From an uncultured Paracoccaceae bacterium (GTDB lineage Bacteria > Pseudomonadota > Alphaproteobacteria > Rhodobacterales > Rhodobacteraceae): a stretch of 64,000 nt of DNA. This document shows, in pieces, positions 38,453-48,087 of the stretch. Position numbers and translations under genes: made by a program. The notes under the pieces are model-generated. The model worked only from the letters and a program-made list of their open reading frames with translations, was not told the origin of the DNA and searched no databases. The stretch's first letter is position 1. Every line of letters starts with the position of its first letter. The stretch spans positions 1 through 64,000 of the forward strand of contig CATOSU010000012.1 of the NCBI GenBank assembly GCA_951812615.1, written 5' to 3'.

Positions 38453-39570
38453 CCAAAACAGCGCTTATTTCTGGCATAACCGGCCAAGATGGCTCCTACC
38501 TCGCGGAGTTCCTCCTTGAAAAAGGCTACGAAGTTCACGGGATTAAGCGAAGAGCTTCGCTATTCAATACTCAGCGGGTGGATCATATTTATCAGGATCC
38601 GCACACTGACAGCGCTAATTTCAAGCTGCACTACGGTGACCTCACCGACACGTCCAACTTGACCCGAATCATCTCTGAGGTGCAGCCAGATGAAGTCTAC
38701 AACTTAGGTGCGCAAAGCCATGTGGCTGTAAGCTTCGAGTCACCTGAATACACCGCGGATGTCGATGCGATCGGAACATTGCGCTTGCTGGAAGCCATGC
38801 GATTTCTTGGCTTAGAGCAAAAGACGCGCTTCTATCAGGCGTCCACTTCCGAGCTATATGGTTTGGTGCAAGAAACCCCCCAACGGGAGAACACGCCGTT
38901 CTATCCGCGTTCGCCCTACGCTGTCGCCAAGATGTATGCATACTGGATCACTGTGAATTACCGGGAAAGCTACGGCATGTACGCCTGCAACGGTATCCTG
39001 TTCAATCATGAGAGCCCCCGCCGAGGTGAGACATTTGTGACCCGCAAAATCACACGCGGTCTGGCTAACATTGCCCTTGGACTGGAGCCCTGTCTCTACA
39101 TGGGCAATATCGATGCGCTGCGCGACTGGGGCCATGCCAAGGACTATGTCCGGATGCAGTGGATGATGCTGCAAAAGGAAAATGCCGAAGACTTCGTCAT
39201 CGCAACGGGTGTTCAATACTCGGTGCGCGAGTTCATTTCATGGGCTGCAGACGACCTCGGGATAACGCTGGAATTTGCAGGAGAGGGAATCGACGAGACT
39301 GCAACAGTGGTCAAGATTGAAGGGGAGATGGCACCAGCCCTGAAGCCGGGCGACGTCATTATGAGGATCGACCCGCGCTATTTCCGACCAGCAGAGGTGG
39401 AAACGCTTCTTGGCGATCCATCCAAGGCCAAACAGAAACTGGGCTGGGTTCCAGAGATCACTGCGCGAGACATGTGTAAGGAAATGGTTGGTGAAGATCA
39501 CAAGACTGCGCGCCGATTTGCCGTTCTAAAAGAGCACGGACTGGAGTTACCGGTCAGCGTGGAGGGGTGA
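38449..39570 (+). CDS. gmd: GDP-mannose 4,6-dehydratase
   Basis: A 373-residue SDR enzyme converting GDP-mannose to GDP-4-keto-6-deoxymannose. It has NADP-binding [30 protein letters not shown], catalytic STSELYG and [10 protein letters not shown] (YxxxK), and the [17 protein letters not shown] signature. Length and all key residues are normal. It overlaps wcaI and touches the fkbM gene. With fcl it yields GDP-L-fucose from ManC's product. Confidence 0.97.
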   Translation: MTKTALISGITGQDGSYLAEFLLEKGYEVHGIKRRASLFNTQRVDHIYQDPHTDSANFKLHYGDLTDTSNLTRIISEVQPDEVYNLGAQSHVAVSFESPEYTADVDAIGTLRLLEAMRFLGLEQKTRFYQASTSELYGLVQETPQRENTPFYPRSPYAVAKMYAYWITVNYRESYGMYACNGILFNHESPRRGETFVTRKITRGLANIALGLEPCLYMGNIDALRDWGHAKDYVRMQWMMLQKENAEDFVIATGVQYSVREFISWAADDLGITLEFAGEGIDETATVVKIEGEMAPALKPGDVIMRIDPRYFRPAEVETLLGDPSKAKQKLGWVPEITARDMCKEMVGEDHKTARRFAVLKEHGLELPVSVEG

Positions 39571-40301
39571 TGTCCGTTCTTCGAAAACTGCACAAGGCGC
39601 GGCAAGCCCTGGGGAATCGGATAACGCGACGAGCCTTGGCACAGGGCGTCGGCGCGAGCTTCGAACACCGCGCGCTGCTATCTGGGCTTGGTCAGTTGTC
39701 GACAATTGTCGATGTGGGCGCGAATGTCGGCCAATTCGCGTTGATCAGCCGTATTACTCAGCCCGGAGCGATCGTGCATTCGTTCGAACCGATCAAGTCA
39801 GTTGCCGATAAGTTCCATTCCGTGCTTGGCCATGACGATCATGTGAAGCTTCACACTACAGCGTTGGGGTCAAATGCAGGAGAAGCTGAAATCAACATCA
39901 GTGCCCGTGCCGACAGCTCTTCTCTTCTAAAGAATGCAAAACAGGCGGACGTTTTTCCGGGAACGCATACAATTCGGACGGAAAAAATTCACGTTTCTCG
40001 ACTGTCGGACGTCTTAAGTCGCGACGAGATCGTCGAACCTGCGCTTCTCAAAATCGACGTGCAGGGTTTTGAAGGCGAAGTGCTGAAGGGCTGTGAAGAC
40101 ATGCTGGACAGGTTCGAGTGGATCTATTGTGAGATGTCTTTCATGGATCTTTATGAAGGGCAGCCGTTGGCACGTGATCTACTGCCATGGTTGGCTGACC
40201 GTAGGTTCAGTATAGCGTCGGTAGAAACAGACGAATTGATGGTTCGAAACGGTCGCGCTGTGCAAGCCGATTTTCTTTTTCACAATGATGGAAATGATTG
40301 A
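39570..40301 (+). CDS. FkbM-family methyltransferase
   Basis: A 243-residue SAM-dependent methyltransferase with [31 protein letters not shown] and the FkbM-typical [19 protein letters not shown]. It probably O-methylates a sugar. Its position between gmd and fcl suggests a fucose-pathway product or the repeat unit. The ATG at 39570 overlaps the gmd TGA (TGATG) and has GGAGGGG upstream. Confidence 0.88.
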   Translation: MSVLRKLHKARQALGNRITRRALAQGVGASFEHRALLSGLGQLSTIVDVGANVGQFALISRITQPGAIVHSFEPIKSVADKFHSVLGHDDHVKLHTTALGSNAGEAEINISARADSSSLLKNAKQADVFPGTHTIRTEKIHVSRLSDVLSRDEIVEPALLKIDVQGFEGEVLKGCEDMLDRFEWIYCEMSFMDLYEGQPLARDLLPWLADRRFSIASVETDELMVRNGRAVQADFLFHNDGND

Positions 40302-40303
40302 AA

Positions 40304-41233
40304 ATGCAATACGACCTTTCAGGCAAACGCATCTGGGTGGCCGGCCATCGCGGTATGGTTGGCGGTGCGGTGGTGCGGCGGCTGGCATCCGAAAACTGTG
40401 AGGTGATCACCGCCGGGCGCGATGTTGTCGATCTTGTCGACCAGGCCGCAGTCAGGGCGTGGCTGGCCGAAGCGAAGCCGGATGTCATCGTCATGGCCGC
40501 CGCCAAAGTCGGCGGGATCAAAGCCAATTCCGATTTCCCGGTCGATTTCCTCTACGAAAACCTGATGATCGAGGCGAACATCGCCCAGGCCGCCCACGAA
40601 AACGACGTCGAACGGTTCCTGTTCCTCGGCTCTTCCTGCATCTACCCCAAATTCGCGCCCCAGCCGATCCCCGAAGACAGCCTGCTGACCGGCCCGCTGG
40701 AGCCCACCAACGAATGGTACGCCATCGCCAAGATCGCCGGCATCAAACTGTGCCAGGCCTACCGCACCCAGTACGGCCGCGACTGGATCTCGGCCATGCC
40801 GACGAATTTGTACGGCCCCGGCGACAATTACGACCTTGAAACCAGCCACGTCCTGCCGGCCCTGCTGCGCAAGTTCCACGAAGCCAAGAAAAGCGGGGCC
40901 AGCGAGGTCGTCGTCTGGGGCTCCGGCACGCCGCTGCGCGAGTTCCTGCATTGCGACGACCTGGCCGACGCGCTGGTATTCCTGCTCAAGGAATACTCGG
41001 GCTACGACCACGTGAATGTGGGTTCTGGCGTTGAAGTGTCCATCCGGGAGTTGGCCGAGACCATCGCCCGCGTGGTGGGCTACGAGGCCGACCTGGTGTT
41101 CGACAGCACCAAACCCGATGGCACCCCGCGCAAGCTGATGGACAGTTCCCGGCTGCACGACATGGGCTGGAACAATGCGCGTTCTCTGGAGGACGGGATC
41201 GCGGACGCGTATCGTGGGTTTCTTTCAAAATAG
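40304..41233 (+). CDS. fcl: GDP-L-fucose synthase, copy 1
   Basis: A 309-residue SDR epimerase/reductase with [41 protein letters not shown] and the YAIAKIAG active-site block. It makes GDP-L-fucose from the Gmd product. Start ATG 40304 just after the fkbM stop. The gene appears identical at protein level, from the second codon on, to the copy at 48088. The shared DNA runs from 40310 to 41248. Confidence 0.96.
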   Translation: MQYDLSGKRIWVAGHRGMVGGAVVRRLASENCEVITAGRDVVDLVDQAAVRAWLAEAKPDVIVMAAAKVGGIKANSDFPVDFLYENLMIEANIAQAAHENDVERFLFLGSSCIYPKFAPQPIPEDSLLTGPLEPTNEWYAIAKIAGIKLCQAYRTQYGRDWISAMPTNLYGPGDNYDLETSHVLPALLRKFHEAKKSGASEVVVWGSGTPLREFLHCDDLADALVFLLKEYSGYDHVNVGSGVEVSIRELAETIARVVGYEADLVFDSTKPDGTPRKLMDSSRLHDMGWNNARSLEDGIADAYRGFLSK

Positions 41234-41248
41234 CGGAAGCCGACTTTG
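40310..41248 (+). repeat. 939-bp direct repeat containing fcl, copy 1
   Basis: Matches 48094-49032 without visible difference, since translations in several frames agree. The match ends sharply at both sides. The next 146 bp (41249-41394) resemble 49033-49186 only loosely. Confidence 0.9.
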
Positions 41249-41453
41249 ATTCGACCATGGCTGTCGAGCGTCACTTGGGAGCGCTTTTCGGCTGTGTGTA
41301 TGGAGCCGAGGTGGGCAAAGTTCCCTTCTTGCAGGACGGGCTTGGGTTTCCTCGACCTGCCTGTCGAAGTTCCTCGCCATCAGGGACGCTGACCGTAAGC
41401 CTCCGGCGGCGGCCGTCTGATCGCGGCTACGATCCGATGATAAGTCCGACGTT

Positions 41454-41864
41454 ATGTCCGACTTCAATAACCGCCCGCAGATCGAAGTTCTTGCCGCCTC
41501 TGACGGTGTCCGCCGTCGGCACTGGTCGGATGAGGACAAGGTCCGGATTGTCGAGGAAAGCTTTGTTGGCCATCGGCAATGTGCTGCCACGTCCCGGCGG
41601 CATGGCGTTTGCCGCTCGCTACTGACGATCTGGCGCCGTCAATACCGGAACGGCGAGCTGGGCGTATCCCATTCTGCAGCCTTTTCGCCGGTCAGCGTGA
41701 CGGAGGACCACCCAGTCTCGCGGCCGGGTCAGGTTGATCCCTGTGAGCCTGTGCGAGATGCCCAAGTCGAAATTGCGCTGCCAAATGGCCGTCGGCTTGT
41801 CGTGCCGGCCGCGCTGGACCCAGAGGCGTTGGTCCGGCTCATCCAGCTGGTGGAGCGCGCATGA
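41454..41864 (+). CDS. tnpA: IS66 accessory protein TnpA
   Basis: A 136-residue helix-turn-helix protein (RRRHWSDEDKVRIVEESFVG, LLTIWRRQYRNG) with the usual C-terminal ALVRLIQLVERA end. It overlaps tnpB by ATGA. Confidence 0.9.
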   Translation: MSDFNNRPQIEVLAASDGVRRRHWSDEDKVRIVEESFVGHRQCAATSRRHGVCRSLLTIWRRQYRNGELGVSHSAAFSPVSVTEDHPVSRPGQVDPCEPVRDAQVEIALPNGRRLVVPAALDPEALVRLIQLVERA

Positions 41865-42247
41865 TCGCGTTTCCGGCGGGCGTGAAGGTCTGGATTGCGG
41901 GCGGTGTGACGGACATGCGGCGCGGCATGAACACCTTGGCGCTGACGGTGCAGCAGGGTCTCGGGCGCGATCCGCATGCGGGGGAGATCTTCTGCTTTCG
42001 CGGGCGCAAAGGCGACCTGGTCAAACTGCTCTGGCACGACGGGGTCGGCATGTCGCTCTATACAAAGCGCCTCGAGGCCGGGAAGTTCATCTGGCCCCTT
42101 TCGGCGATAGCTGCATCGCCTGTCGGGCAACGGGTGAGCGGAAGTGGTGAAGCGGTGCAGATATCCGCGGCCCAGCTCGGCTATCTTCTGGAAGGGATTG
42201 ACTGGCGCAACCCACGCTGGACCCAACATCCTGCAAAGGCGGGATAA
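41861..42247 (+). CDS. tnpB: IS66 accessory protein TnpB
   Basis: A 128-residue protein with VWIAGGVTDMRRGMNTLALT, IFCFRGRKGDLVKLLWHDGV and the LLEGIDWRNPRW end. Intact. Confidence 0.92.
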   Translation: MIAFPAGVKVWIAGGVTDMRRGMNTLALTVQQGLGRDPHAGEIFCFRGRKGDLVKLLWHDGVGMSLYTKRLEAGKFIWPLSAIAASPVGQRVSGSGEAVQISAAQLGYLLEGIDWRNPRWTQHPAKAG

Positions 42248-42307
42248 ATCGGTCTGATCGGTCCAATTTGCATGGGCTTTCCGATGTCGGTGTGATAGGT
42301 TTCCGCC

Positions 42308-43972
42308 ATGTCAGAGACCGCCTCCGAGATCGCCGGATTGCGTGCCGCGCTCGCGGCCTCAGAGGCCCGTGCCGAGGCCGCCGAGAGCGAGTTGGCGCAG
42401 GCCCGCGCGGTGGTCTCGACCTCGGAAGCGATGATCAAGCACCTCCGGCTCGAGATCGCCAAGCTCCGGCGCGAACAATACGGACGCAGTTCTGAACGCC
42501 GCGCGCGTCTGATCGATCAGATGGAGTTGCAACTCGAGGAACTCGAGGCCGCCGCCACCGAAGACGAACTCATCGCCGAGATGGTGGCAAGGACCACGCC
42601 CGTCGCGGGGGTCCAGCGTCGTCGCCCGGCCCGCAAGCCATTCCCGGAGCATCTCCCAAGAGAACGGGTGGTGATCGAGACGCCGACGACTTGCACCTGC
42701 TGTGGCTCCGACCGCATCGTGAAGATGGGCGAGGACGTCACCGATACGCTGGAGGTCATTCCGCGGCAGTGGAAGGTGGTCCAGACGGTGCGCGAGAAGT
42801 TCACCTGCCGCCACTGCGGGAAGATCTCGCAGGCTCCGGCACCGTTCCATCCCACTCCACGCGGCTGGGCCGGGCCGAACCTTTTGGCGACGATACTCTT
42901 CGAGAAGTTTGGCCAGCATCAGCCCCTGAACCGGCAGGCCGAGCGTTATACGCGGGAAGGCGTCGAACTCAGCCTGTCCACCCTGGCCGACCAGGTCGGC
43001 GCCTGTGCCGCCGCGCTCGCGCCCGTTCATGCGCTGATCCGCGAACATGTCCTGAAAGCCGAACGGCTACATGGGGACGACACGACGGTGCCGCTGCTGG
43101 CGAAAGGCGGGACCAAGACGGCTCGTCTGTGGACCTATGTCCGTGACGATCGCCCGTTCGCGGGTGGCGCGCCGCCGGCGGCGCTGTTCCACTTCTCACG
43201 CGATCGCGAAATGGCCCACCCCAACCGGCATCTCGCGGGCTGGCAAGGGGTTCTCCAGGCCCCCTCTCGTGGTTTGCAGGCAAACCACTGCCGGGCAGTG
43301 GATGCCTATGGCGGTTACAACGACCTCTATCGCGGCAACCGTGATCCCGGCCCGGTGGAGAGCGCGCTCTGCTGGAACCATGCCCGGCGCAAGTTCTTCG
43401 AACTGGCCGACATCAAGGGAAATGTCCGGAAGGGCAAGCCCGCCCATGACATCTCGCCCGTGGCACTCGAAGCGGTGACGCGGATCGATGCCCTCTTCGA
43501 CGTCGAACGTCAGATCAACGGTCTGGATAACACATCACGGCTCACGGCACGGCAACGACTGTCTCGACCGCTGGTCGAAGAGTTGCACGACTGGATGCGT
43601 GCCGAGCGCGACACGATGTCGAAGCACAACCCCGTCGCAAAGGCGATCGCTTTCGTGTTCAAGGCGGACCGCTGGGAGGCCTTCACGCGCTTCCTCGAGG
43701 ATGGCCGGATCTGCATCACCAACAATGCCGCCGAACGGGCGCTCCGCGGCGTGGCCCTCGGCCGGAAGTCATGGCTCTTCGCGGGCTCGGAGCGGGGCGG
43801 CGACCGAGCCGCCTTCATGTATTCCCTGATCGTCACGGCCAAGATGAACGACATCGATCCGCAGGCCTGGCTGGCCGATCTCCTCGCCCGGCTGCCAGAC
43901 ATGACAGCCTCGCAGGTGCCAACACTGTTACCGTGGAACTGGAAGCCCTCGAAAGTCCGCCAAGCCGCCTGA
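42308..43972 (+). CDS. tnpC: IS66 transposase TnpC
   Basis: A 554-residue DDE transposase. It has an N-terminal coiled coil, KLRREQYGRSSERRARLIDQ, a zinc finger (CTCCGSDRI, then CRHCGK) and catalytic blocks LHGDDTTVPLLAKGG, AVDAYGGYNDLY and CITNNAAERALRGVALGRKS. Length is normal and it appears functional. Confidence 0.95.
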   Translation: MSETASEIAGLRAALAASEARAEAAESELAQARAVVSTSEAMIKHLRLEIAKLRREQYGRSSERRARLIDQMELQLEELEAAATEDELIAEMVARTTPVAGVQRRRPARKPFPEHLPRERVVIETPTTCTCCGSDRIVKMGEDVTDTLEVIPRQWKVVQTVREKFTCRHCGKISQAPAPFHPTPRGWAGPNLLATILFEKFGQHQPLNRQAERYTREGVELSLSTLADQVGACAAALAPVHALIREHVLKAERLHGDDTTVPLLAKGGTKTARLWTYVRDDRPFAGGAPPAALFHFSRDREMAHPNRHLAGWQGVLQAPSRGLQANHCRAVDAYGGYNDLYRGNRDPGPVESALCWNHARRKFFELADIKGNVRKGKPAHDISPVALEAVTRIDALFDVERQINGLDNTSRLTARQRLSRPLVEELHDWMRAERDTMSKHNPVAKAIAFVFKADRWEAFTRFLEDGRICITNNAAERALRGVALGRKSWLFAGSERGGDRAAFMYSLIVTAKMNDIDPQAWLADLLARLPDMTASQVPTLLPWNWKPSKVRQAA

Positions 43973-44280
43973 CTGCGGCCTACGCCGGATGCTTACGATT
44001 AACCGATTTTGCGCATTCGTTGCACTGCACAGCATTCGGTCGGGCCGTGAGCGTCCGGTCTGACCGTTAATTCGTAAGCGGCGTCTGAGCCCCACGTTGC
44101 GCGTCTTGGGATGATTACGGTTTAACGATCCGTGTTGAGCAGGATCGTTAGATGCAACGTTTTCCAACAAAACCACACCATTTGTTTGATGATGCCGGGC
44201 GTATAGATCGGCTTGAGGTTCTGGAGGGTCCGTCGGGTCGGCGAACTTGGTCTGACGATGTAAAGGCCCGGATTGTTCTA

Positions 44281-45125
44281 GGCAGCACACCCATAAATTT
44301 CTGTTCATTCCCATGGACCTGTGATTCAACTTTCCAAAATCACAGGCGGGAGCGGGAAAATGGCGCGTTCAGACATGAGTGATCTTGAGTGGGAATTCAT
44401 CAAGGTGGTCTTGCCCAACAAGACGAGGGGCAAAAAGCGCGTCGACGACCGGCGGGTGATCAACGGGATTTTCTATGTTCTGCGCACCGGCATTCCATGG
44501 GCTGATCTGCCCAGCGAATACGGTCCGCCGACGACTGTCTATAACCGTTGCAACCGCTGGAGCTATGCAGGTCACTGGGACCGGGTTATGGAAGCCGTCG
44601 CCGACGCTGAAAACGTCGATACGGTCATGGTGGATGGAACGACGATCCGAGCCCATCATTCTGCGACCACGCTCAAAAAAAGACCCGCGCCGGTGTTTAG
44701 GTCGCTCTCGGGGCGGATTAGGAACGAAGATTCATGCGCTTACCAATCAGGACGGGTTGCCGATCCGGTATGAATTGACACCCGGCCAAGCCCATGACGC
44801 GCCGCCGTGCAAGACGCTCTTGGACAACCTGCAACCTGGCCAAAATGTGCTGGCGGACAAAGCATATGACGCAGACTGGATCAGGGACATGATCTGGGAA
44901 CAGGGTGCGATTGACGTGATCCTGCCAAAGTCCAATCGCAAACTGCCTGCCGAATTCGACGCTCAAATTTACCGCGAGCGCAACAAGATCGAGCGCTTCT
45001 TTGGCAGACTGAAATCCTCGTTCCGCCGCATAGCAACCCGGTACGAGAAGACATCGCGAAACTTCCTGTCGATGATCAAACTGGCGTCGGTCAGGCTGTG
45101 GATCGAGTTTTATGAGTCGGCTGCC
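44281..45125 (+). mobile_element. IS5-family (IS427-type) element, copy 2
   Basis: An 845-bp element with GGCAGC and GCTGCC ends in a CTAG target with TA duplicated (44279-44280 and 45126-45127). The boundaries are confirmed by exact restoration of the host tnpA frame. Confidence 0.93.
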
Positions 45126-45128
45126 TAG
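44360..45128 (+). CDS. IS5-family transposase in two frames, copy 2
   Basis: OrfA (ATG 44360) starts MARSDMSDLEWEFIKVVLPN and includes VMVDGTTIRAHHSAT. The second frame carries GRSRGGLGTKIHALTNQ, NVLADKAYDADWIRDMIWEQ and ERNKIERFFGRLKSSFRRIA. Crossing from orfA needs a +1 shift at the A7 run (about 44676-44682), unlike the -1 in copy 1. The stop TAG at 45126 again uses the target TA. Confidence 0.88.
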
Positions 45129-45462
45129 AAAGTTATGCGCCCGGGGCCAAGGTCTGCGATGTTGCGCGGCGGCATGGGATGGCTCCGCAACATTTGTCGA
45201 CGTGGCGCGGCTTGGCGAAAAAAGGCAAGCTGGTTCTGCCGATGCCAGATGAAGGCGAAGACCTATTTGCTCCGATTGAGATTTTGCCGGATGCAGCCCT
45301 GCACCCAGAGGGGCCGCCCACGAGTGGCATGATCGAGATCGAAGCGGGTGGTGCGATCATTCGGGTTCCCTTGGACACGGACGCTGCGCGTGTGGCCGAA
45401 CTGGCCCGAGTGCTGCAGGCGCAATGATCACAGGGCAGTCTGTCAAAGTGCTGCTCGCCACG

Positions 45463-45905
45463 ATGTAAGTGCCGGATGTAATCTCCCCAAAAGGGGCGTT
45501 TGAAATTTCCCCAGTTGGAGCGTTCTGGGCGATTTTTGAACCTCAAATATTCAAAAATCGAACGGGGCGCGGGCCGTTAGGCTCGAAGCTCAAGAAGAAG
45601 GAATGAGGCTTCGAGTTAATAGCACTGGGAGAGATCGTTTTGATCCATGATTTGAAAAGACAGGGGCTGGGTGTCAGCGCGATTGCGCGGCAGACCGGGC
45701 TCGACCGTAAGACTGTTCGGAAATATCTGGCGCGGGGACTGGAAGCCCCGGAGTACAAGCCGCGCGCGCCGCGTTCGCGGATCATTGAACCGTATGAGGC
45801 GTATTTACAGGGACGTTTAACTTTGTTCCCTGATTTGACGGCCCGGCGTTTGATGCGGGAGATCCGGGAGCGTGGTTACGAGGGCGGATACACGATCACA
45901 GAAAC
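45463..45905 (+). pseudogene. istA: IS21-family left end with istA N-terminal fragment
   Basis: istA opens near 45640 (LGVSAIARQTGLDRKTVRKY, EAPEYKPRAPRSRIIEPYEA, LTARRLMREIRERGYEGGY) and loses homology after about 45905. The terminal region at 45485-45540 shows CCCCAAAAGGGG-type repeats common at IS21 ends. No DDE domain remains. Confidence 0.8.
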
Positions 45906-45973
45906 AATCGCCTTGCTGAGCTGCTGCCTTGGAATTGCGAATCCAGAAATGCCAGCCGGAATAAGGCCGCCTG

Positions 45974-46186
45974 ATGGGAAGAGACACCCATATCGTGGCG
46001 ATCGGCCATGTGCCGAAGGTGATCAGAGAAAATCCCGAGCTCCTGGAACAGATTGCCGCCAACTCGGACAACATCGACTACGGCGAGATGATCCATTTCT
46101 CCACCGGCCCGGATGAGGGCTTCACCGCCTTCACCGAAAGGGGCGTCGAAAGCCCGAAGGAATTCATGGCCGACGAGCCGCGGTAA
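45974..46186 (+). CDS. Small hypothetical protein (70 aa)
   Basis: It opens at ATG 45974, with AAGG 9 bp upstream. It encodes a soluble acidic protein (MGRDTHIVAIGHVPKVIREN, then YGEMIHFSTGPDEGFTAFTE). Composition looks genuine for a coding sequence. No family recognised. It sits between an IS21 fragment and a Tn3 remnant, so it may be a fragment. Confidence 0.42.
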   Translation: MGRDTHIVAIGHVPKVIRENPELLEQIAANSDNIDYGEMIHFSTGPDEGFTAFTERGVESPKEFMADEPR

Positions 46187-46199
46187 AAATCGAGCGGTT

Positions 46200-46380
46200 A
46201 CATCGCATGGCTGGCCTGAATTTGTTCGCCGCGATCGTCATCTATTGGACCACAAAATACCTTGGTTACGCCTTCACGGAGTGCCGCCACGAAGGAATGG
46301 ACTTGTCACTCAAGCTGACCGCATATCTCGCTGCTCGGATGTGCCCATAAACTACTGACCGGTAAGTACAGGTGGCCTAG
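46200..46380 (+). pseudogene. Tn3-family transposase, C-terminal remnant
   Basis: HRMAGLNLFAAIVIYWTTKY matches the conserved C-terminal GLNLVVAAI-YWN motif of Tn3 transposases. After a frameshift, [11 protein letters not shown] corresponds to the terminal EHINLTGDYRW block. Only about 60 codons remain. Confidence 0.65.
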
Positions 46381-46436
46381 AAAGTGACCACTTCGCCACT
46401 TCGCAGGATTCTGCCCTCCTAGTATCAAACCACTGA

Positions 46437-46579
46437 TAGATGTGATCGACCCGGTCGGTGTTGAACAGCGATGCCCGGCGCTTGATGCCATGCACCTCAT
46501 AGCCTTTTTCCAGCAGGAATTCGGCCAGATAGGACCCGTCCTGTCCGGTCACACCGGTGATAAGCGCGCGTTTCGTCAT
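46437..46579 (-). pseudogene. gmd: gmd remnant (first 48 codons)
   Basis: [20 protein letters not shown], then [17 protein letters not shown], is the NADP-binding start of a second GDP-mannose dehydratase. It differs from the intact gmd at several residues. Homology stops at about 46437, near the Tn3 remnant. It pairs with the second fcl copy as the leftover of a duplicated GDP-fucose locus. Confidence 0.88.
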
Positions 46580-46677
46580 GGGTCCAGGCCTCCGAGGCTG
46601 CGTTGTGGTTTTCCACGGGGATAGCATTGCTCTGGCCACGCTGCCAGATGCCCCGGCGCTGACTTGCCGGTACCTGC

Positions 46678-47841
46678 TCAGAAGAACTCCAGATCCGGAT
46701 TGCCCAGACTGGCGACGCCCGTCAACTCCGACACGATCCAGACTTCTGCGATGCCGTTGTCGAAATCCAGCTGTGACGCATAGCCGACATAGAACAGGAT
46801 CTCATCATCGAACAGAAACCCGGTGTCATCGGCTGTGGCCAACCCAAGATCGGCGATGCTGTCGGATTCCGTGACGGATCCGGCGAAGTTTTCCGTGTCG
46901 AACCGCAGCCGGTCTTCGCCAGCTTCAAAGTCGGTAATGACATCGCCCTGTCCCGTCAAAACGCCGGTCACGCTCAGCTGATCGCTCATCTTTTGCGAGG
47001 CAAGCTCGCTCAAGTCACCATAGTAGAAGCGGTCACCGCCGGTGCCGCCGGTCAGAATATCGGCCGCCGCGCCGCCATGGATCAGGTCGTTGCCTGACAA
47101 GCCGCTGAGTTCATTGACCAATATGTTCCCGGTGAGCGCGTCGCCCCAGCTTGACCCGATGATATTCTCTATCCAGCTCAGCACATCGCCTTGTGCGTCC
47201 CCGCCGGTGCAAGTCTGATCCAGCGTCGCATAGACCGGTGCAGACGATTCAGAATAGGAAACGGTATCGATGCCCTCGCTGCCATGGATGAAATCGGCCC
47301 CGGCCCCGCCGACGAGGAAATCGTTGCCGCTGCCACCATCGACGTAATCGTCCCCATCCAGCCCGAACAGGAAATTGTCGGCCTTGTCGCCAATCAGGCT
47401 GTCGTTGAAATCCGTGCCGACAAGTCCCTCGACATTGACCCAGGTGTCGCCTTCCGCCCCGCCAAGAGCCTGACCGCTCAGCAGGTTTATGGTCACCCCT
47501 TCGCCTGCATTCCGGTAACTGACCACGTCAAACCCGCTGCCCCCGTCGAACGCGTCACCGCCGAGCCCGGCAATCAGCAGGTCGCCGCCGTCGCCCCCGG
47601 CCATGTCATCGTCGCCGTCTCCTCCGACAAGGATGTCGCGGCCGGCCTTGCCTTCCAGCGAATCGTCGCCATCTCCGGCCAGCAGGATGTCAGCGGTATC
47701 GGTTCCGACGAGTTGATCGTTGTGTCTCGTGCCGAGGATGGGGGGGGCCGAAATTGCGTCCGACGACTTGAATTCGTCCGTTTCCGCAACGCGGCGCGCC
47801 TTCTCAGGCGCGAGAAACAGGGGCTTCCCGAACGCGCTCAT
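46678..47841 (-). CDS. RTX-type calcium-binding protein
   Basis: About 387 residues. A short N-terminal region is followed by blocks of GGxGxDxLx nonapeptides ([60 protein letters not shown]) that form a Ca-dependent beta roll. The acidic C-terminus ending LGNPDLEFF resembles a type I secretion signal. I chose ATG 47841 because GGAGG lies upstream. No enzymatic domain is apparent and no type I exporter is in the window. A matrix-associated or surface role is inferred from the setting. Confidence 0.85.
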   Translation of the reverse strand: MSAFGKPLFLAPEKARRVAETDEFKSSDAISAPPILGTRHNDQLVGTDTADILLAGDGDDSLEGKAGRDILVGGDGDDDMAGGDGGDLLIAGLGGDAFDGGSGFDVVSYRNAGEGVTINLLSGQALGGAEGDTWVNVEGLVGTDFNDSLIGDKADNFLFGLDGDDYVDGGSGNDFLVGGAGADFIHGSEGIDTVSYSESSAPVYATLDQTCTGGDAQGDVLSWIENIIGSSWGDALTGNILVNELSGLSGNDLIHGGAAADILTGGTGGDRFYYGDLSELASQKMSDQLSVTGVLTGQGDVITDFEAGEDRLRFDTENFAGSVTESDSIADLGLATADDTGFLFDDEILFYVGYASQLDFDNGIAEVWIVSELTGVASLGNPDLEFF

Positions 47842-48087
47842 CTTCGAATTTCCTCCCACGGTTCGTCAGGACCCGGCATGAGATCCGGTCCATGTTTCGC
47901 AGCGATACCAGCCGGACAATACCACCAATGCGGTCATTGACCAAAGGCGATCGCTCGAATTCGATCCGGGTTCCCTGGGCGCGGGTCCGAATATCTGCTG
48001 GACACGGGGCGTCCGACGCTCTTGAAGCGGTCAGACGCTTCGCGATATCCGCAAGCAAAAGACGTTGGCAACAGGGTGAGACTGGCC
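47842..48087. other. Divergent gap between the RTX gene and fcl copy 2
   Basis: 246 bp, no supported gene. It differs from the sequence upstream of fcl copy 1, so the duplicated block begins at the fcl coding region. Confidence 0.45.

Larger units (their letters stand above)
41395..43996 (+). mobile_element. IS66-family element, apparently complete
   Basis: A 2602-bp element. The ends GTAAGCCTCCGGCGGCGGCC and GTAAGCATCCGGCGTAGGCC are inverted repeats. tnpA, tnpB and tnpC are all intact. The expected 8-bp target duplication is absent: the flanks read CGCTGACC and GATTAACC. Confidence 0.9.
44152..45427 (+). pseudogene. tnpA: IS66 tnpA interrupted by an IS5-family element
   Basis: Removing 44281-45125 and one TA of the duplication restores an uninterrupted frame: RRTWSDDVKARIVLES joined to YAPGAKVCDVARRHGM. 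It then runs to LARVLQAQ-stop at 45427. The insertion is therefore precise and comparatively recent. Confidence 0.9.
44074..45462 (+). mobile_element. Another IS66-family fragment carrying a nested IS5-family element
   Basis: The left end GTAAGCGGCGTCTGAGCC is at 44074, only 77 bp after the previous IS66. It contains tnpA (split by an IS5-family element) and the first 13 codons of tnpB (MITGQSVKVLLAT). It breaks off near 45462. Confidence 0.8.

Noticed and set aside
40319..41158. Minus-strand open frame over fcl, repeated at 48103-48942
   Set aside because: Antisense to a clear SDR gene. It is duplicated only because fcl is duplicated.
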